A stretch of 5,325 nucleotides of DNA from JAPWJZ01 sp038247245 (GTDB lineage: Bacteria; Pseudomonadota; Alphaproteobacteria; Micavibrionales; UBA2020): positions 1 to 5,325 of the forward strand of contig JBBRVE010000132.1 in the NCBI GenBank assembly GCA_038247245.1, written 5' to 3'. The notes beneath the pieces are model-generated. The model was not told the origin of the DNA and did not search any database. It worked only from the letters and a program-made list of their open reading frames with translations. Position numbers and translations under genes: made by a program. Below are positions 1 through 5,199 of this stretch, in pieces. Position 1 is the first letter of the stretch. Each line of letters begins with the position of its first letter.

Positions 1-48
1 CACGAAGACGAGGCTTTTAAGATTGAAAATGGATGACGGGCGCTTCAT
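1..48 (-). CDS. Possible N-terminal fragment of a gene leaving the left edge
   Basis: From the ATG at 48 the minus strand reads MKRPSSIFNLKSLVFV without a stop to the window edge. A basic start followed by a hydrophobic run could be the beginning of a signal peptide or membrane anchor, but only 16 codons are visible. A strong-looking minus-strand promoter lies about 95 bases upstream, which supports a gene here. No good Shine-Dalgarno site precedes this ATG. An in-frame GTG at 69 has GAAGG nine bases upstream (79-83 on the plus strand) and would add seven residues, so the true start is uncertain. The product cannot be identified. Confidence 0.35.
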   Translation of the reverse strand, partial: MKRPSSIFNLKSLVFV

Positions 49-77
49 GACGAATGTTAGTTCCAGCACGGCAAGCA

Positions 78-95
78 GCCTTCATGTGTGAAGGC
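78..95 (-). other. Perfect hairpin in the leader of the left-edge gene
   Basis: GCCTTCA and TGAAGGC pair perfectly (7 bp) around a four-base loop. No T-run follows on either strand, so it is not a standard intrinsic terminator. On the minus strand it lies between the promoter at 145-174 and the first possible starts of the left-edge gene. Its 3' arm contains GAAGG, the possible ribosome binding site for the GTG at 69. A role in controlling translation is inference only. Confidence 0.4.
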
Positions 96-144
96 AATCC
101 CGACCGGCTTTGTATGGGTTTACAGGCGCATACGCGCTTCTGGC

Positions 145-174
145 AGTGTAACAAACATGCCGATTTTATGTCAA
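145..174 (-). promoter_or_regulatory. Sigma-70 type promoter reading left
   Basis: On the minus strand a perfect -35 TTGACA (169-174) is followed after 18 bases by TACACT (145-150), preceded by TG one base upstream as in an extended -10. The predicted start is near 138. That leaves a leader of roughly 70-90 bases before the possible starts of the left-edge gene. It sits just downstream of the receiver gene's stop codon. Confidence 0.55.
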
Positions 175-192
175 GAATGCAGGTGGGGTATC

Positions 193-612
193 CTAGCGCC
201 GCAACGCCTTCTGTTGCGCTATCCAGTCCAGAACTTCGGTGATGTTGTCGCGCACTTCAGTCGCTTCCGCAGGCTTGATGATATAAGACGTCGCGCCGGC
301 GCGCAGGGCCGAAATAATATCGTCCGGCTCCGACTTCGCCGTGACCATGACAAAAGCGGTATCATCGAACGCGCTGTTGCCGCGGAATTTGCGCAGTATT
401 TCAATGCCGGTTTTGCCGGGCATATCCCAGTCGAGGAAGATGATGCTGTAGTCGCCAGTGGCCTTCGCAGACGCGACATCGGCGTTTTCCGCCTCGTCAG
501 CCTGCGTGATGCCGATATCGCGCAAGACGCGCTTCAAATGCGCGCGCGCGGTCATGTGGTCATCGACGATGAGGACTTTCAGCGCGGCAAGTTTGTTCTG
601 GTCTACGGTCAT
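193..612 (-). CDS. Stand-alone CheY-like receiver (response regulator)
   Basis: This 139-residue protein is a single receiver domain with no output domain. The fold landmarks are present: an acidic pair D17-D18 in LIVDDH, the phospho-acceptor D61 in FLDWDMPGKTG, T91 in VMVTAK, Y110 in GATSYIIKP, and K113 before the cis-proline. All residues needed for phosphorylation by a histidine kinase are therefore there. The DWDMP motif and the aromatic at 110 resemble CheY itself, so it probably signals by protein-protein contact. No kinase, chemotaxis or flagellar gene is visible nearby, so the pathway is unknown. The start at 612 gives a full receiver and lies 10 bases from a candidate -10 element. 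No Shine-Dalgarno site is visible, so translation may be nearly leaderless. Confidence 0.93.
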   Translation of the reverse strand: MTVDQNKLAALKVLIVDDHMTARAHLKRVLRDIGITQADEAENADVASAKATGDYSIIFLDWDMPGKTGIEILRKFRGNSAFDDTAFVMVTAKSEPDDIISALRAGATSYIIKPAEATEVRDNITEVLDWIAQQKALRR

Positions 613-621
613 GCTGGGTAC

Positions 622-650
622 GATATAAGCCGGTTGTGTACCATTGACAA
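622..650 (-). promoter_or_regulatory. Promoter of the receiver gene
   Basis: TTGTCA (645-650) and TATATC (622-627) are spaced by 17 bases on the minus strand. The predicted start, near 615, is only about three bases before the ATG at 612. The promoter sits between the DUF177 terminator and the receiver gene, so the two genes are probably transcribed separately although they run in the same direction. Confidence 0.5.
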
Positions 651-662
651 CGCGGGGAGGCG

Positions 663-685
663 AAAAAAGTTCCTGTCGGGAACTT
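663..685 (-). terminator. Intrinsic terminator after the DUF177 gene
   Basis: On the minus strand AAGTTCC (679-685) pairs with GGAACTT (667-673) around the five-base loop CGACA. The hairpin runs straight into six Ts (663-668). The first stem bases are the last two bases of the gene's own TAA stop codon, so the 3' untranslated region is almost absent. The stem is perfect, which makes this the clearest terminator in the window. Confidence 0.85.
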
Positions 686-1322
686 ATTTGCCATCGCCCT
701 TTTTCGATTTTGCGGCATTTTCGACAATTAATTTCAGCTTCTCGGCATCGCGCGACTTGCCGGTCGATTTGGAAGAGCTCTTGTCGCCGGGCTTCATGGT
801 TTTCAATACGCTGAACGGGTTGTTCTTCACTTCCAGGCCCGTCTCCGACAATTGCGCCGCAAGGCTGACGCCCGGCGCGCGGGGATAGGGATCGAGTTCA
901 ACGGAAAGGTATTGCGCAACCATCTCGCCAAGGTCGAGCTGGCCATTTGTAATGAGTTCCGGCGCGCTGTCATCGTCATCGATCCCGAATTCGGCTTCGT
1001 CGCCGAATTTCTTGGTATGTTTGGGCTCTTCGGCAAGAAAAGTGTCGAATTCGCCTTCGATATGCGCATGAACGTCCTGCAGCGACACGACGCAGGTCTG
1101 GACGACATCGGCGGAAAGTTTTCCTTCGAGGCGCACCACATCGCCGCCTTCGACGCGACGGATACGCAGGTCGGCCTTCAGGTTCGAGAGCTCGCGCAAG
1201 TCGAAACGCTTCGCGAGCGCCGCGCATTCCTTCTCGGTCGCCTCGACGGATTCTTTCCTGACTTTATCGGGGGTCAGCCCGTCAACCGCTAAAACGCGGG
1301 AAAATTCTGGTTGCGTTGCCAT
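684..1322 (-). CDS. DUF177 / YceD-family protein
   Basis: This 212-residue protein has the DUF177 landmarks: VVQTCVVSLQDV at residues 73-84, an acidic stretch (about 109-119), LDLGEMVAQYLSVELDPYPRAPG at 129-151, and NPFSVLKTMK at 168-177. It ends in a lysine- and serine-rich tail, probably disordered. The E. coli relative YceD is needed for normal accumulation of 23S rRNA and is encoded beside rpmF (ribosomal protein L32). The same ribosome-related role is inferred here. No rpmF or plsX follows, because a terminator closes the unit directly. Upstream it is divergent from bamE, an arrangement familiar in alphaproteobacteria. The ATG at 1322 is the natural start, with a candidate promoter at 1350-1377. 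The protein has no signal peptide and should be cytoplasmic. Confidence 0.9.
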   Translation of the reverse strand: MATQPEFSRVLAVDGLTPDKVRKESVEATEKECAALAKRFDLRELSNLKADLRIRRVEGGDVVRLEGKLSADVVQTCVVSLQDVHAHIEGEFDTFLAEEPKHTKKFGDEAEFGIDDDDSAPELITNGQLDLGEMVAQYLSVELDPYPRAPGVSLAAQLSETGLEVKNNPFSVLKTMKPGDKSSSKSTGKSRDAEKLKLIVENAAKSKKGDGK

Positions 1323-1349
1323 GGTTCTTTGCCCAATTCAATAAGCAGG

Positions 1350-1377
1350 AATATACACTTTTTGGCCTGAAAACAAA
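1350..1377 (-). promoter_or_regulatory. Candidate promoter of the DUF177 gene
   Basis: TATATT (1350-1355) on the minus strand is a good -10. The best -35 is TTTGTT (1372-1377), 16 bases upstream, which is a weak match. The start would be near 1343, about 20 bases before the ATG at 1322. It lies back to back with the bamE promoter. Confidence 0.4.
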
Positions 1378-1395
1378 GGGGTTTCCCCTATGCCC

Positions 1396-1424
1396 TTGTC
1401 TTTTCAGCGGGAAGACCGTATAAA
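1396..1424 (+). promoter_or_regulatory. Promoter of bamE
   Basis: TTGTCT (1396-1401) and TATAAA (1419-1424) are exactly 17 bases apart. The predicted start, near 1431, gives a leader of about 22 bases. The leader contains the Shine-Dalgarno sequence AAAGAGG (1438-1444), eight bases before the ATG at 1453. A small G4/C4 inverted repeat (1377-1389) lies just upstream, between the two divergent promoters. Confidence 0.6.
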
Positions 1425-1452
1425 AAGGCTGGTTTTTAAAGAGGTTTTTAGC

Positions 1453-1887
1453 ATGAAATCCGCCCCCGCTCTCCTGCTCGCAGCGCTGTTGCTGTCGTCT
1501 TGCGCGCCCAAAATCACCACCCACGGCAACCTGCTGCCCCAGCATCAGGTTGAACAGGTGAAGGTGCAGGAATCCGGCCGCGAAGATGTGGAACGCCTGT
1601 GGGGACCGCCTTCGACCGTCTCCCCCTTCGACGACAGGACTTGGTATTACATCGGCGAAACCGACAGCCAGAAGGGCATTTTTGACCACGAAGTTGACCG
1701 TCGCCAGATCATCAAGGTTGCTTTCGATGAACAGGACCGCGTCGCCGAAGTGACGACCATCGACCCGAAACTGTCGCATGACGTCAAGATCGTGTCGCGC
1801 AAGACCCCCGCCGCCGGCAAGGAATTCACCGTCGTGCAGCAGTTCGTTGGCAACCTTGGCAAGTTCAACAAGGGCGGCACGAAGTAA
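1453..1887 (+). CDS. bamE: Outer membrane assembly lipoprotein BamE (SmpA/OmlA)
   Basis: This 144-residue lipoprotein belongs to the BAM complex, which folds beta-barrel proteins into the outer membrane. The N-terminus is a lipoprotein signal (MKSAPALLLAALLLSSC) with lipobox LSSC, so C17 is the predicted lipidated residue after signal peptidase II cleavage. The BamE fold follows: a helix with the REDVERLWGPPSTVS turn (43-57), FDDRTWYYIGE (59-69), a strand with RRQIIKVAFDEQDRV (83-97), and the alphaproteobacterial C-terminal segment around FTVVQQFVGNLGKFN (125-139). The start at 1453 is chosen because it gives the lipoprotein signal and follows AAAGAGG at good spacing; an ATG 63 bases upstream would precede the promoter's -35 and bury the signal. 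The gene ends three bases before the stop of the convergent permease gene. Confidence 0.94.
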   Translation: MKSAPALLLAALLLSSCAPKITTHGNLLPQHQVEQVKVQESGREDVERLWGPPSTVSPFDDRTWYYIGETDSQKGIFDHEVDRRQIIKVAFDEQDRVAEVTTIDPKLSHDVKIVSRKTPAAGKEFTVVQQFVGNLGKFNKGGTK

Positions 1888-1890
1888 CGC

Positions 1891-2703
1891 TCAGGCGACC
1901 AGCTTCGGGTACATGCGATCCGCCACCAGCACCAGCACGCCGAACACAGCGGCGAGTATCCCGTAATCGGTAACGAAGCCGTATTCGGATACGCCACCTT
2001 CGATCATCAACGCACGCAAGCCATCCACCTGATAGGTCAGCGGGTTGGCATGCGATACGTTTTGCATCCATGGCGGCATCAATGCAATCGGGTAGATCGC
2101 GTTGCTGGCGAAAAACAGCGGCATCGTCAGTACCTGCCCAATGCCCATGAAACGCTCCCGGGTTTTCACGAAGCAGGCGATGATAAGAGACAGGGTCGAA
2201 AACACAGCCGAGCCCAGCGCGATCAGCACCAGCACGCCCGCGATATGCAGCGGATTCAGGCTGATATGCGCGCCCGCGACCGCCGCGATGAAATAGACGA
2301 TGATGCCCTGAATGATGCCGCGCACGCCCGCCGCCAACGCCTTGCCCAGTACAATTGTCGAACGGGGCGCCGGCGATACCAGCATACGGTGCAGGATGCC
2401 GAGGTCTTTTTCCCAGATGGCGGAGATGCCGAAAAAGATCGCCGCGAACAGCACGCTTTGCGCAAGGATACCGGCCGCCAGGTAATCGATGTAATTGCCC
2501 GAGGTGATGCCGCGCACATTCGCCATCACCTGCCCGAACAGCAGTAGCCACAATAATGGCTGGATGGCACGCGTCGCCAGTTCGAACGGATCGTGCCGCA
2601 ATTTTTGCGCCTCGGCGCTGAACACGGCCTGTATCTGCATAAAATACCCGAAGAGCGGGTTAACCACGTTTGGCGAGCGAGCGGCGATTACGTCCGATGT
2701 CAC
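1891..2703 (-). CDS. ABC-2 type transporter permease (DrrB/NodJ-like)
   Basis: This is the membrane half of an ABC exporter, 270 residues from the chosen start. About six membrane segments are visible (roughly 46-60, 72-95, 128-148, 153-178, 187-206, 245-262). Family landmarks are EKDLGILHRMLVSPAPR (98-114) in the cytoplasmic loop and NPLTYQVDGLRALM (220-233) near the C-terminus. The substrate cannot be read from sequence; relatives export drugs, polyketides or lipo-oligosaccharides. The GTG at 2703 is preferred because GGAAAGGA lies eight bases upstream and the family normally has 250-270 residues. ATG codons at 2736 and 2739 lack a Shine-Dalgarno site, and the longest frame (from 2859) is out-of-frame ATPase sequence. 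The start lies 44 bases inside the ATPase gene, indicating coupled translation of the two subunits. Confidence 0.9.
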   Translation of the reverse strand: MTSDVIAARSPNVVNPLFGYFMQIQAVFSAEAQKLRHDPFELATRAIQPLLWLLLFGQVMANVRGITSGNYIDYLAAGILAQSVLFAAIFFGISAIWEKDLGILHRMLVSPAPRSTIVLGKALAAGVRGIIQGIIVYFIAAVAGAHISLNPLHIAGVLVLIALGSAVFSTLSLIIACFVKTRERFMGIGQVLTMPLFFASNAIYPIALMPPWMQNVSHANPLTYQVDGLRALMIEGGVSEYGFVTDYGILAAVFGVLVLVADRMYPKLVA

Positions 2704-3472
2704 GGTAATTTTCCTTTCCTGCTTTTTCCTCGTCATCATTGCGCGCGAGGCGTTCGAAAATATCATCCAGCGAACCTTGCGGGCCCATATCGGATTTGAT
2801 GTCGGCGGGTGTGCCCTCGCCCACGATCTTGCCGCGATGCAAGATGGCAAGGCGTCCACATAGTTCCTCCACCTCCGCCATGTAATGCGTGGTCAGTATG
2901 ATGGTGACTTTGTATTCTTCCTGCAACCGGCGCACATGTTTCCAGACCGTGTTGCGGGCGGCGGGGTCGAGACCGACGGTCGGTTCGTCCATGAAAATCA
3001 CGCGCGGGCGGTGCAGCATGCTCTGCGCGATTTCAAGGCGGCGGATCATGCCGCCCGAAAAACCGCGCACGCGCTGCTGCGCGACATCGGCCAGATTCAT
3101 GGCCTCAAGCACCTCGCTGATGCGGTCTTTATGTTCGGCGGGCGGAATGCGGTAGAGCCGTGCGGAGAGCAACAGGTTTTCCCACGCCGTCAGCGCGCCA
3201 TCGGCGCAGAGCAGCTGCGGGATATAACCGATGTTCAGGCGCACGTCGGATGACTGGCTGCCGATATCATAGCCTGCCACTTTCGCGGTGCCGGATGTGG
3301 GCTTGGACAGCGTCGTCAGCATCTTGATGATCGAGCTTTTGCCCGCGCCGTTCGGGCCGATCAGCGCGAAGCTTTCGCCCGCATTGACCTTGAGGGATAC
3401 GTTATCCACGGCCTTGAATGCGCCGTAGGCCTTCGTGATGCCGTCGATCTCGACCGCATAGGGGGTATTCAT
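2660..3472 (-). CDS. ABC exporter ATP-binding protein (DrrA/NodI-like)
   Basis: This 270-residue nucleotide-binding subunit powers the permease encoded just downstream. In order it has Walker A GPNGAGKS (39-46), the Q-loop Q86, the signature FSGGM (138-142) in the variant form common in drug-exporter ATPases, Walker B VIFMDEP (158-164, catalytic E163), the D-loop GLDP (167-170) and the switch histidine H196 in TTH. All catalytic residues are intact. After about residue 240 the tail is highly charged and probably flexible; its coding sequence overlaps the permease start. The ATG at 3472 is preceded by GGGAAAGG about nine bases upstream. The gene is divergent from a MarR regulator across 86 bases holding a palindromic operator candidate, so control by that regulator is likely. 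Confidence 0.94.
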   Translation of the reverse strand: MNTPYAVEIDGITKAYGAFKAVDNVSLKVNAGESFALIGPNGAGKSSIIKMLTTLSKPTSGTAKVAGYDIGSQSSDVRLNIGYIPQLLCADGALTAWENLLLSARLYRIPPAEHKDRISEVLEAMNLADVAQQRVRGFSGGMIRRLEIAQSMLHRPRVIFMDEPTVGLDPAARNTVWKHVRRLQEEYKVTIILTTHYMAEVEELCGRLAILHRGKIVGEGTPADIKSDMGPQGSLDDIFERLARNDDEEKAGKENYRDIGRNRRSLAKRG

Positions 3473-3500
3473 TTTAGCAAACCTTTCCCGTCAGGGGGTT

Positions 3501-3530
3501 AAGTAACTTGGAATTAAAACTTGCAAGTTT
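3501..3530. promoter_or_regulatory. Candidate MarR operator between exporter and regulator
   Basis: AAACTTGCAAGTTT (3517-3530) is a perfect 14-bp palindrome. A second, imperfect one, AAGT-A-ACTT (3501-3509), lies 13 bases to the left and shares the AACTTG half-site (3505-3510 and 3518-3523). MarR dimers bind such palindromes. The main palindrome covers the candidate -35 of marR and lies upstream of the exporter ATG. Binding would therefore block marR and plausibly the exporter. No clear exporter promoter could be picked; TTGCAA is self-complementary and could be a -35 in both directions, but the matching -10 (CTTAAC) is poor. Confidence 0.6.
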
Positions 3531-3550
3531 ACCTTCCTATTTTATATACT
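3521..3550 (+). promoter_or_regulatory. Promoter of the marR-family gene
   Basis: TTGCAA (3521-3526) and TATACT (3545-3550) are 18 bases apart. An overlapping TATATA (3543-3548) gives a 16-base spacer. Transcription would start near 3557, one or two bases before the ATG at 3559. The -35 lies inside the palindrome at 3517-3530, the usual geometry for autorepression. Confidence 0.5.
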
Positions 3551-3558
3551 TGATTCGG

Positions 3559-3990
3559 ATGAAACGCAAGACACATGACATAACGACCATCGAATTCGGT
3601 CAGGCCATCGGCAGGCTGGCGCGGCGCATCAAGGCGGCGGCGGCTTCGCACGAATTGTCGCTGACGGAATCCGCCGTGCTGGTGCGGATCGCGAAATACG
3701 GCGCGCATACTATCGCCGACCTTGCGCGCGCGGAGGCGGTCAAGCCGCAATCGATGGGCGCGACGGTGGCGGCGCTTGAGGAACGCGGGTTATTGTCGCG
3801 CAAGCCCCACCCCACCGATGGCCGCCAGATGAAAATCGACCTCACACCCAAAGGCATCGAGATGCGCGAAAGCGCACGCGACGCACGCCGCACATGGCTT
3901 GCAGCGGCGATCGAGGGATTGGACGACGAGGAAAAACAATTGCTGTTCAGGGCCGGAAAAATCATCCTGCGCCTTGCGGAAAAACCTTGA
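3559..3990 (+). CDS. MarR-family transcriptional regulator
   Basis: This 143-residue protein is a standard-length MarR winged-helix repressor. An N-terminal dimerisation helix (FGQAIGRLARRIKAAAASH) leads into a helix-turn-helix covering LTESAVLVRIAKYGAHTIADLARAE and the recognition helix VKPQSMGATVAALEERG. The beta-wing is RKPHPTDGRQMKIDLTPKG with the family's DGR motif, and a C-terminal helix completes the dimer interface. It probably represses the divergent ABC exporter and itself through the palindrome at 3517-3530. The inducer is unknown. The ATG at 3559 is preferred over an in-frame TTG at 3508, because the earlier start lies upstream of the candidate promoter and would add residues that are not MarR-like. 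There is no Shine-Dalgarno site; the mRNA may be leaderless. The stop codon abuts that of the convergent ankyrin gene. Confidence 0.93.
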   Translation: MKRKTHDITTIEFGQAIGRLARRIKAAAASHELSLTESAVLVRIAKYGAHTIADLARAEAVKPQSMGATVAALEERGLLSRKPHPTDGRQMKIDLTPKGIEMRESARDARRTWLAAAIEGLDDEEKQLLFRAGKIILRLAEKP

Positions 3991-4557
3991 TCAGAATTTA
4001 GGTTTGAAACGCGCTGTTCCGGGTGCTGATGTGTTCGCGCCGACGCCATTGCGGAGCTGCAGGGCCATGGCATTGATGCGCTTCTTGCGCTCCGCCTCTT
4101 CAAAAATTTCCACGGCGCGCATATCGGTCAGGAAATTCTTGCGCCACTTGACGATTTCCTCGCCCAGCACGTTGAAACCGCCATTGCGCGCGATGATATG
4201 CGGTGATGCGCCGTCCTGCACCAGATAGGGGTCCTGCCCCATGCCGATCAGCAACTGCACGATATTCGCCTTGCCGAATTTCGCCGCCATGAACAGCGCA
4301 TTGCGGCCGACTGTATCCGTCGCGTCAATATCCGCCCCCTGCTCCAGCAGGAATTTGACGGGGTGGATATGGCCGCATTCCGCCGCCAGCACCAGCGCGG
4401 TTGCGCCGGTCGAAGAGCCCTTGTCGTTCAGCATATCGGGATAATTGGCGATGATTGTGCGCAGGCTATCGAGCTCGCCCAGTCGCGCAGCGCGGAAAAA
4501 CGAATCGCGCAGCGATTGTTGCGTCAGTGCATCAAGATCATTGATCGACATCGTCAT
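3991..4557 (-). CDS. Ankyrin-repeat protein (second of a tandem pair)
   Basis: This 188-residue protein has no signal peptide or membrane segment and should be cytoplasmic. Ankyrin units lie at about 17-49 (a capping unit with FFRAARLGELD and YPDML), 50-82 (TGATALVLAAECGHIHPVKFLLEQGADIDA, close to consensus) and 83-115 (NALFMAAKFGKANIVQLLIGMGQDP). A degraded fourth follows to about 138. A charged helical tail (about 133-170) ends in GVGANTSAPGTARF. Ankyrin repeats bind proteins; the partner is unknown. It is a paralogue of the gene upstream, with 37 of 91 aligned residues identical by hand count. Its ATG overlaps that gene's stop in an ATGA arrangement, and a weak AAAAGG lies nine bases upstream, so translation is probably coupled. 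Its stop is immediately adjacent to the convergent marR stop (TGATCA). Confidence 0.85.
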   Translation of the reverse strand: MTMSINDLDALTQQSLRDSFFRAARLGELDSLRTIIANYPDMLNDKGSSTGATALVLAAECGHIHPVKFLLEQGADIDATDTVGRNALFMAAKFGKANIVQLLIGMGQDPYLVQDGASPHIIARNGGFNVLGEEIVKWRKNFLTDMRAVEIFEEAERKKRINAMALQLRNGVGANTSAPGTARFKPKF

Positions 4558-5162
4558 GGCGTCTTGCCTTTTCCGAAGCTAGCCGTGCGGGGTGCGGCGA
4601 CGTTTCCCTTCACGCCGTTTTGAACTGCCTGCGTTACGTCGCGCAAATTCTGCGCCAGCGCCTCGCGTTCTGCATTCAGCCGCTTGCGTTCCGCATCGGC
4701 TTCGGCCTGAAGATGGCGGGCGCGATGCGCTGCCATTTCGGCGCCGAAGATTGGCATGTCCTGCGCGCCCGCAATTGTGACCGCCGAAACACCCGCCTTG
4801 TTGGACGCGGTCGGGTCAACGCCGTGATTGATGAGGAAGCGCGCAACCGCGACCTCGCCATTCGCGGCGGCGTAATAAATCGCCGACTGGTCGCCGTTGT
4901 CACCCGCATTCAAATTCGCGCCAAGCGATGCCAGCACCTCCACCACTTCCAGACGCCCGCATTTGGCGGCAAGGATGATCGCGGTCGCGCCGGTGGATGA
5001 ACTGTCATTTTCCAGCAGGTCGGGATATTCGCGGATGATTTCTGCAACTTCATTCGCATTGCCGATGCTGGCGGCATGGAAATAACGGTCGATCTCCGCC
5101 CGTTCCGGCAGGATCGGGTCATGGGGCGGCGTGGTCGCCGGATTGGGTGCGTTATTCGACAT
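4554..5162 (-). CDS. Ankyrin-repeat protein (first of a tandem pair)
   Basis: This 202-residue protein is predicted to be cytoplasmic. A proline-rich N-terminus (1-20) precedes a capping ankyrin unit (about 24-56: YFHAASIGNANEVAEIIREYPDLL). Two clear repeats follow: 57-89 (TGATAIILAAKCGRLEVVEVLASLGANLNA) and 90-122 (SAIYYAAANGEVAVARFLINHGVDP), then a degraded unit to about 140. Residues 141-175 are rich in A, E and R and look like a helix or coiled coil. The end, NGVKGNVAAPRTASFGKGK, matches the tail of the neighbouring paralogue. The shared YPD-L/SSTGATA block and shared tail indicate duplication of a whole gene rather than chance similarity of repeats. There is no Shine-Dalgarno site before the ATG at 5162; a candidate promoter ends six bases upstream. 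The binding partner and function are not recognised. Confidence 0.86.
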   Translation of the reverse strand: MSNNAPNPATTPPHDPILPERAEIDRYFHAASIGNANEVAEIIREYPDLLENDSSSTGATAIILAAKCGRLEVVEVLASLGANLNAGDNGDQSAIYYAAANGEVAVARFLINHGVDPTASNKAGVSAVTIAGAQDMPIFGAEMAAHRARHLQAEADAERKRLNAEREALAQNLRDVTQAVQNGVKGNVAAPRTASFGKGKTP

Positions 5163-5168
5163 CCGGCG

Positions 5169-5197
5169 ATACTAACAAGATTATGGCAACGAATCAA
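5169..5197 (-). promoter_or_regulatory. Candidate promoter of the ankyrin gene pair
   Basis: TTGATT (5192-5197) and TAGTAT (5169-5174) are 17 bases apart on the minus strand. Each matches the sigma-70 consensus at four of six positions. The predicted start falls on or next to the ATG at 5162, implying a leaderless message. The 37-base gap after the upstream gene contains no terminator, so readthrough from that gene is also possible. Confidence 0.35.
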
Positions 5198-5199
5198 GC

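Noticed and set aside
1..36. Possible C-terminal tail of a plus-strand gene (HEDEAFKIENG then stop).
   Set aside because: Eleven codons are not enough to support a gene. The minus strand has a promoter and a plausible start in the same place.
78..95. The perfect hairpin as an intrinsic terminator.
   Set aside because: No T-run follows on either strand.
88..888. A 266-codon open frame on the plus strand across the receiver and DUF177 genes.
   Set aside because: It is antisense to two well-supported genes, starts at a GTG, and its arginine-rich product resembles no family. It is a by-product of codon bias on the other strand.
852..1292. A 146-codon plus-strand frame inside the DUF177 gene.
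   Set aside because: It lies entirely antisense to a gene with clear family motifs and has no supporting ribosome site.
1390..1452. Longer start for bamE at 1390.
   Set aside because: It would begin upstream of the promoter and place 21 extra residues before an intact lipoprotein signal peptide.
1865..2551. A 228-codon minus-strand frame overlapping the permease.
   Set aside because: It is a shifted frame of the permease gene. Its product is rich in G, R and H and lacks the membrane segments seen in the true frame.
2704..2859. N-terminal extension of the permease to an ATG at 2859.
   Set aside because: The added residues are out-of-frame ATPase coding sequence and not membrane-protein-like. 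The GTG at 2703 has a good Shine-Dalgarno site and gives the normal family length.
4057..5162. Ankyrin proteins as secreted host-targeted effectors.
   Set aside because: No signal peptide, secretion genes or other evidence of export is visible, and ankyrin repeats alone do not show this.
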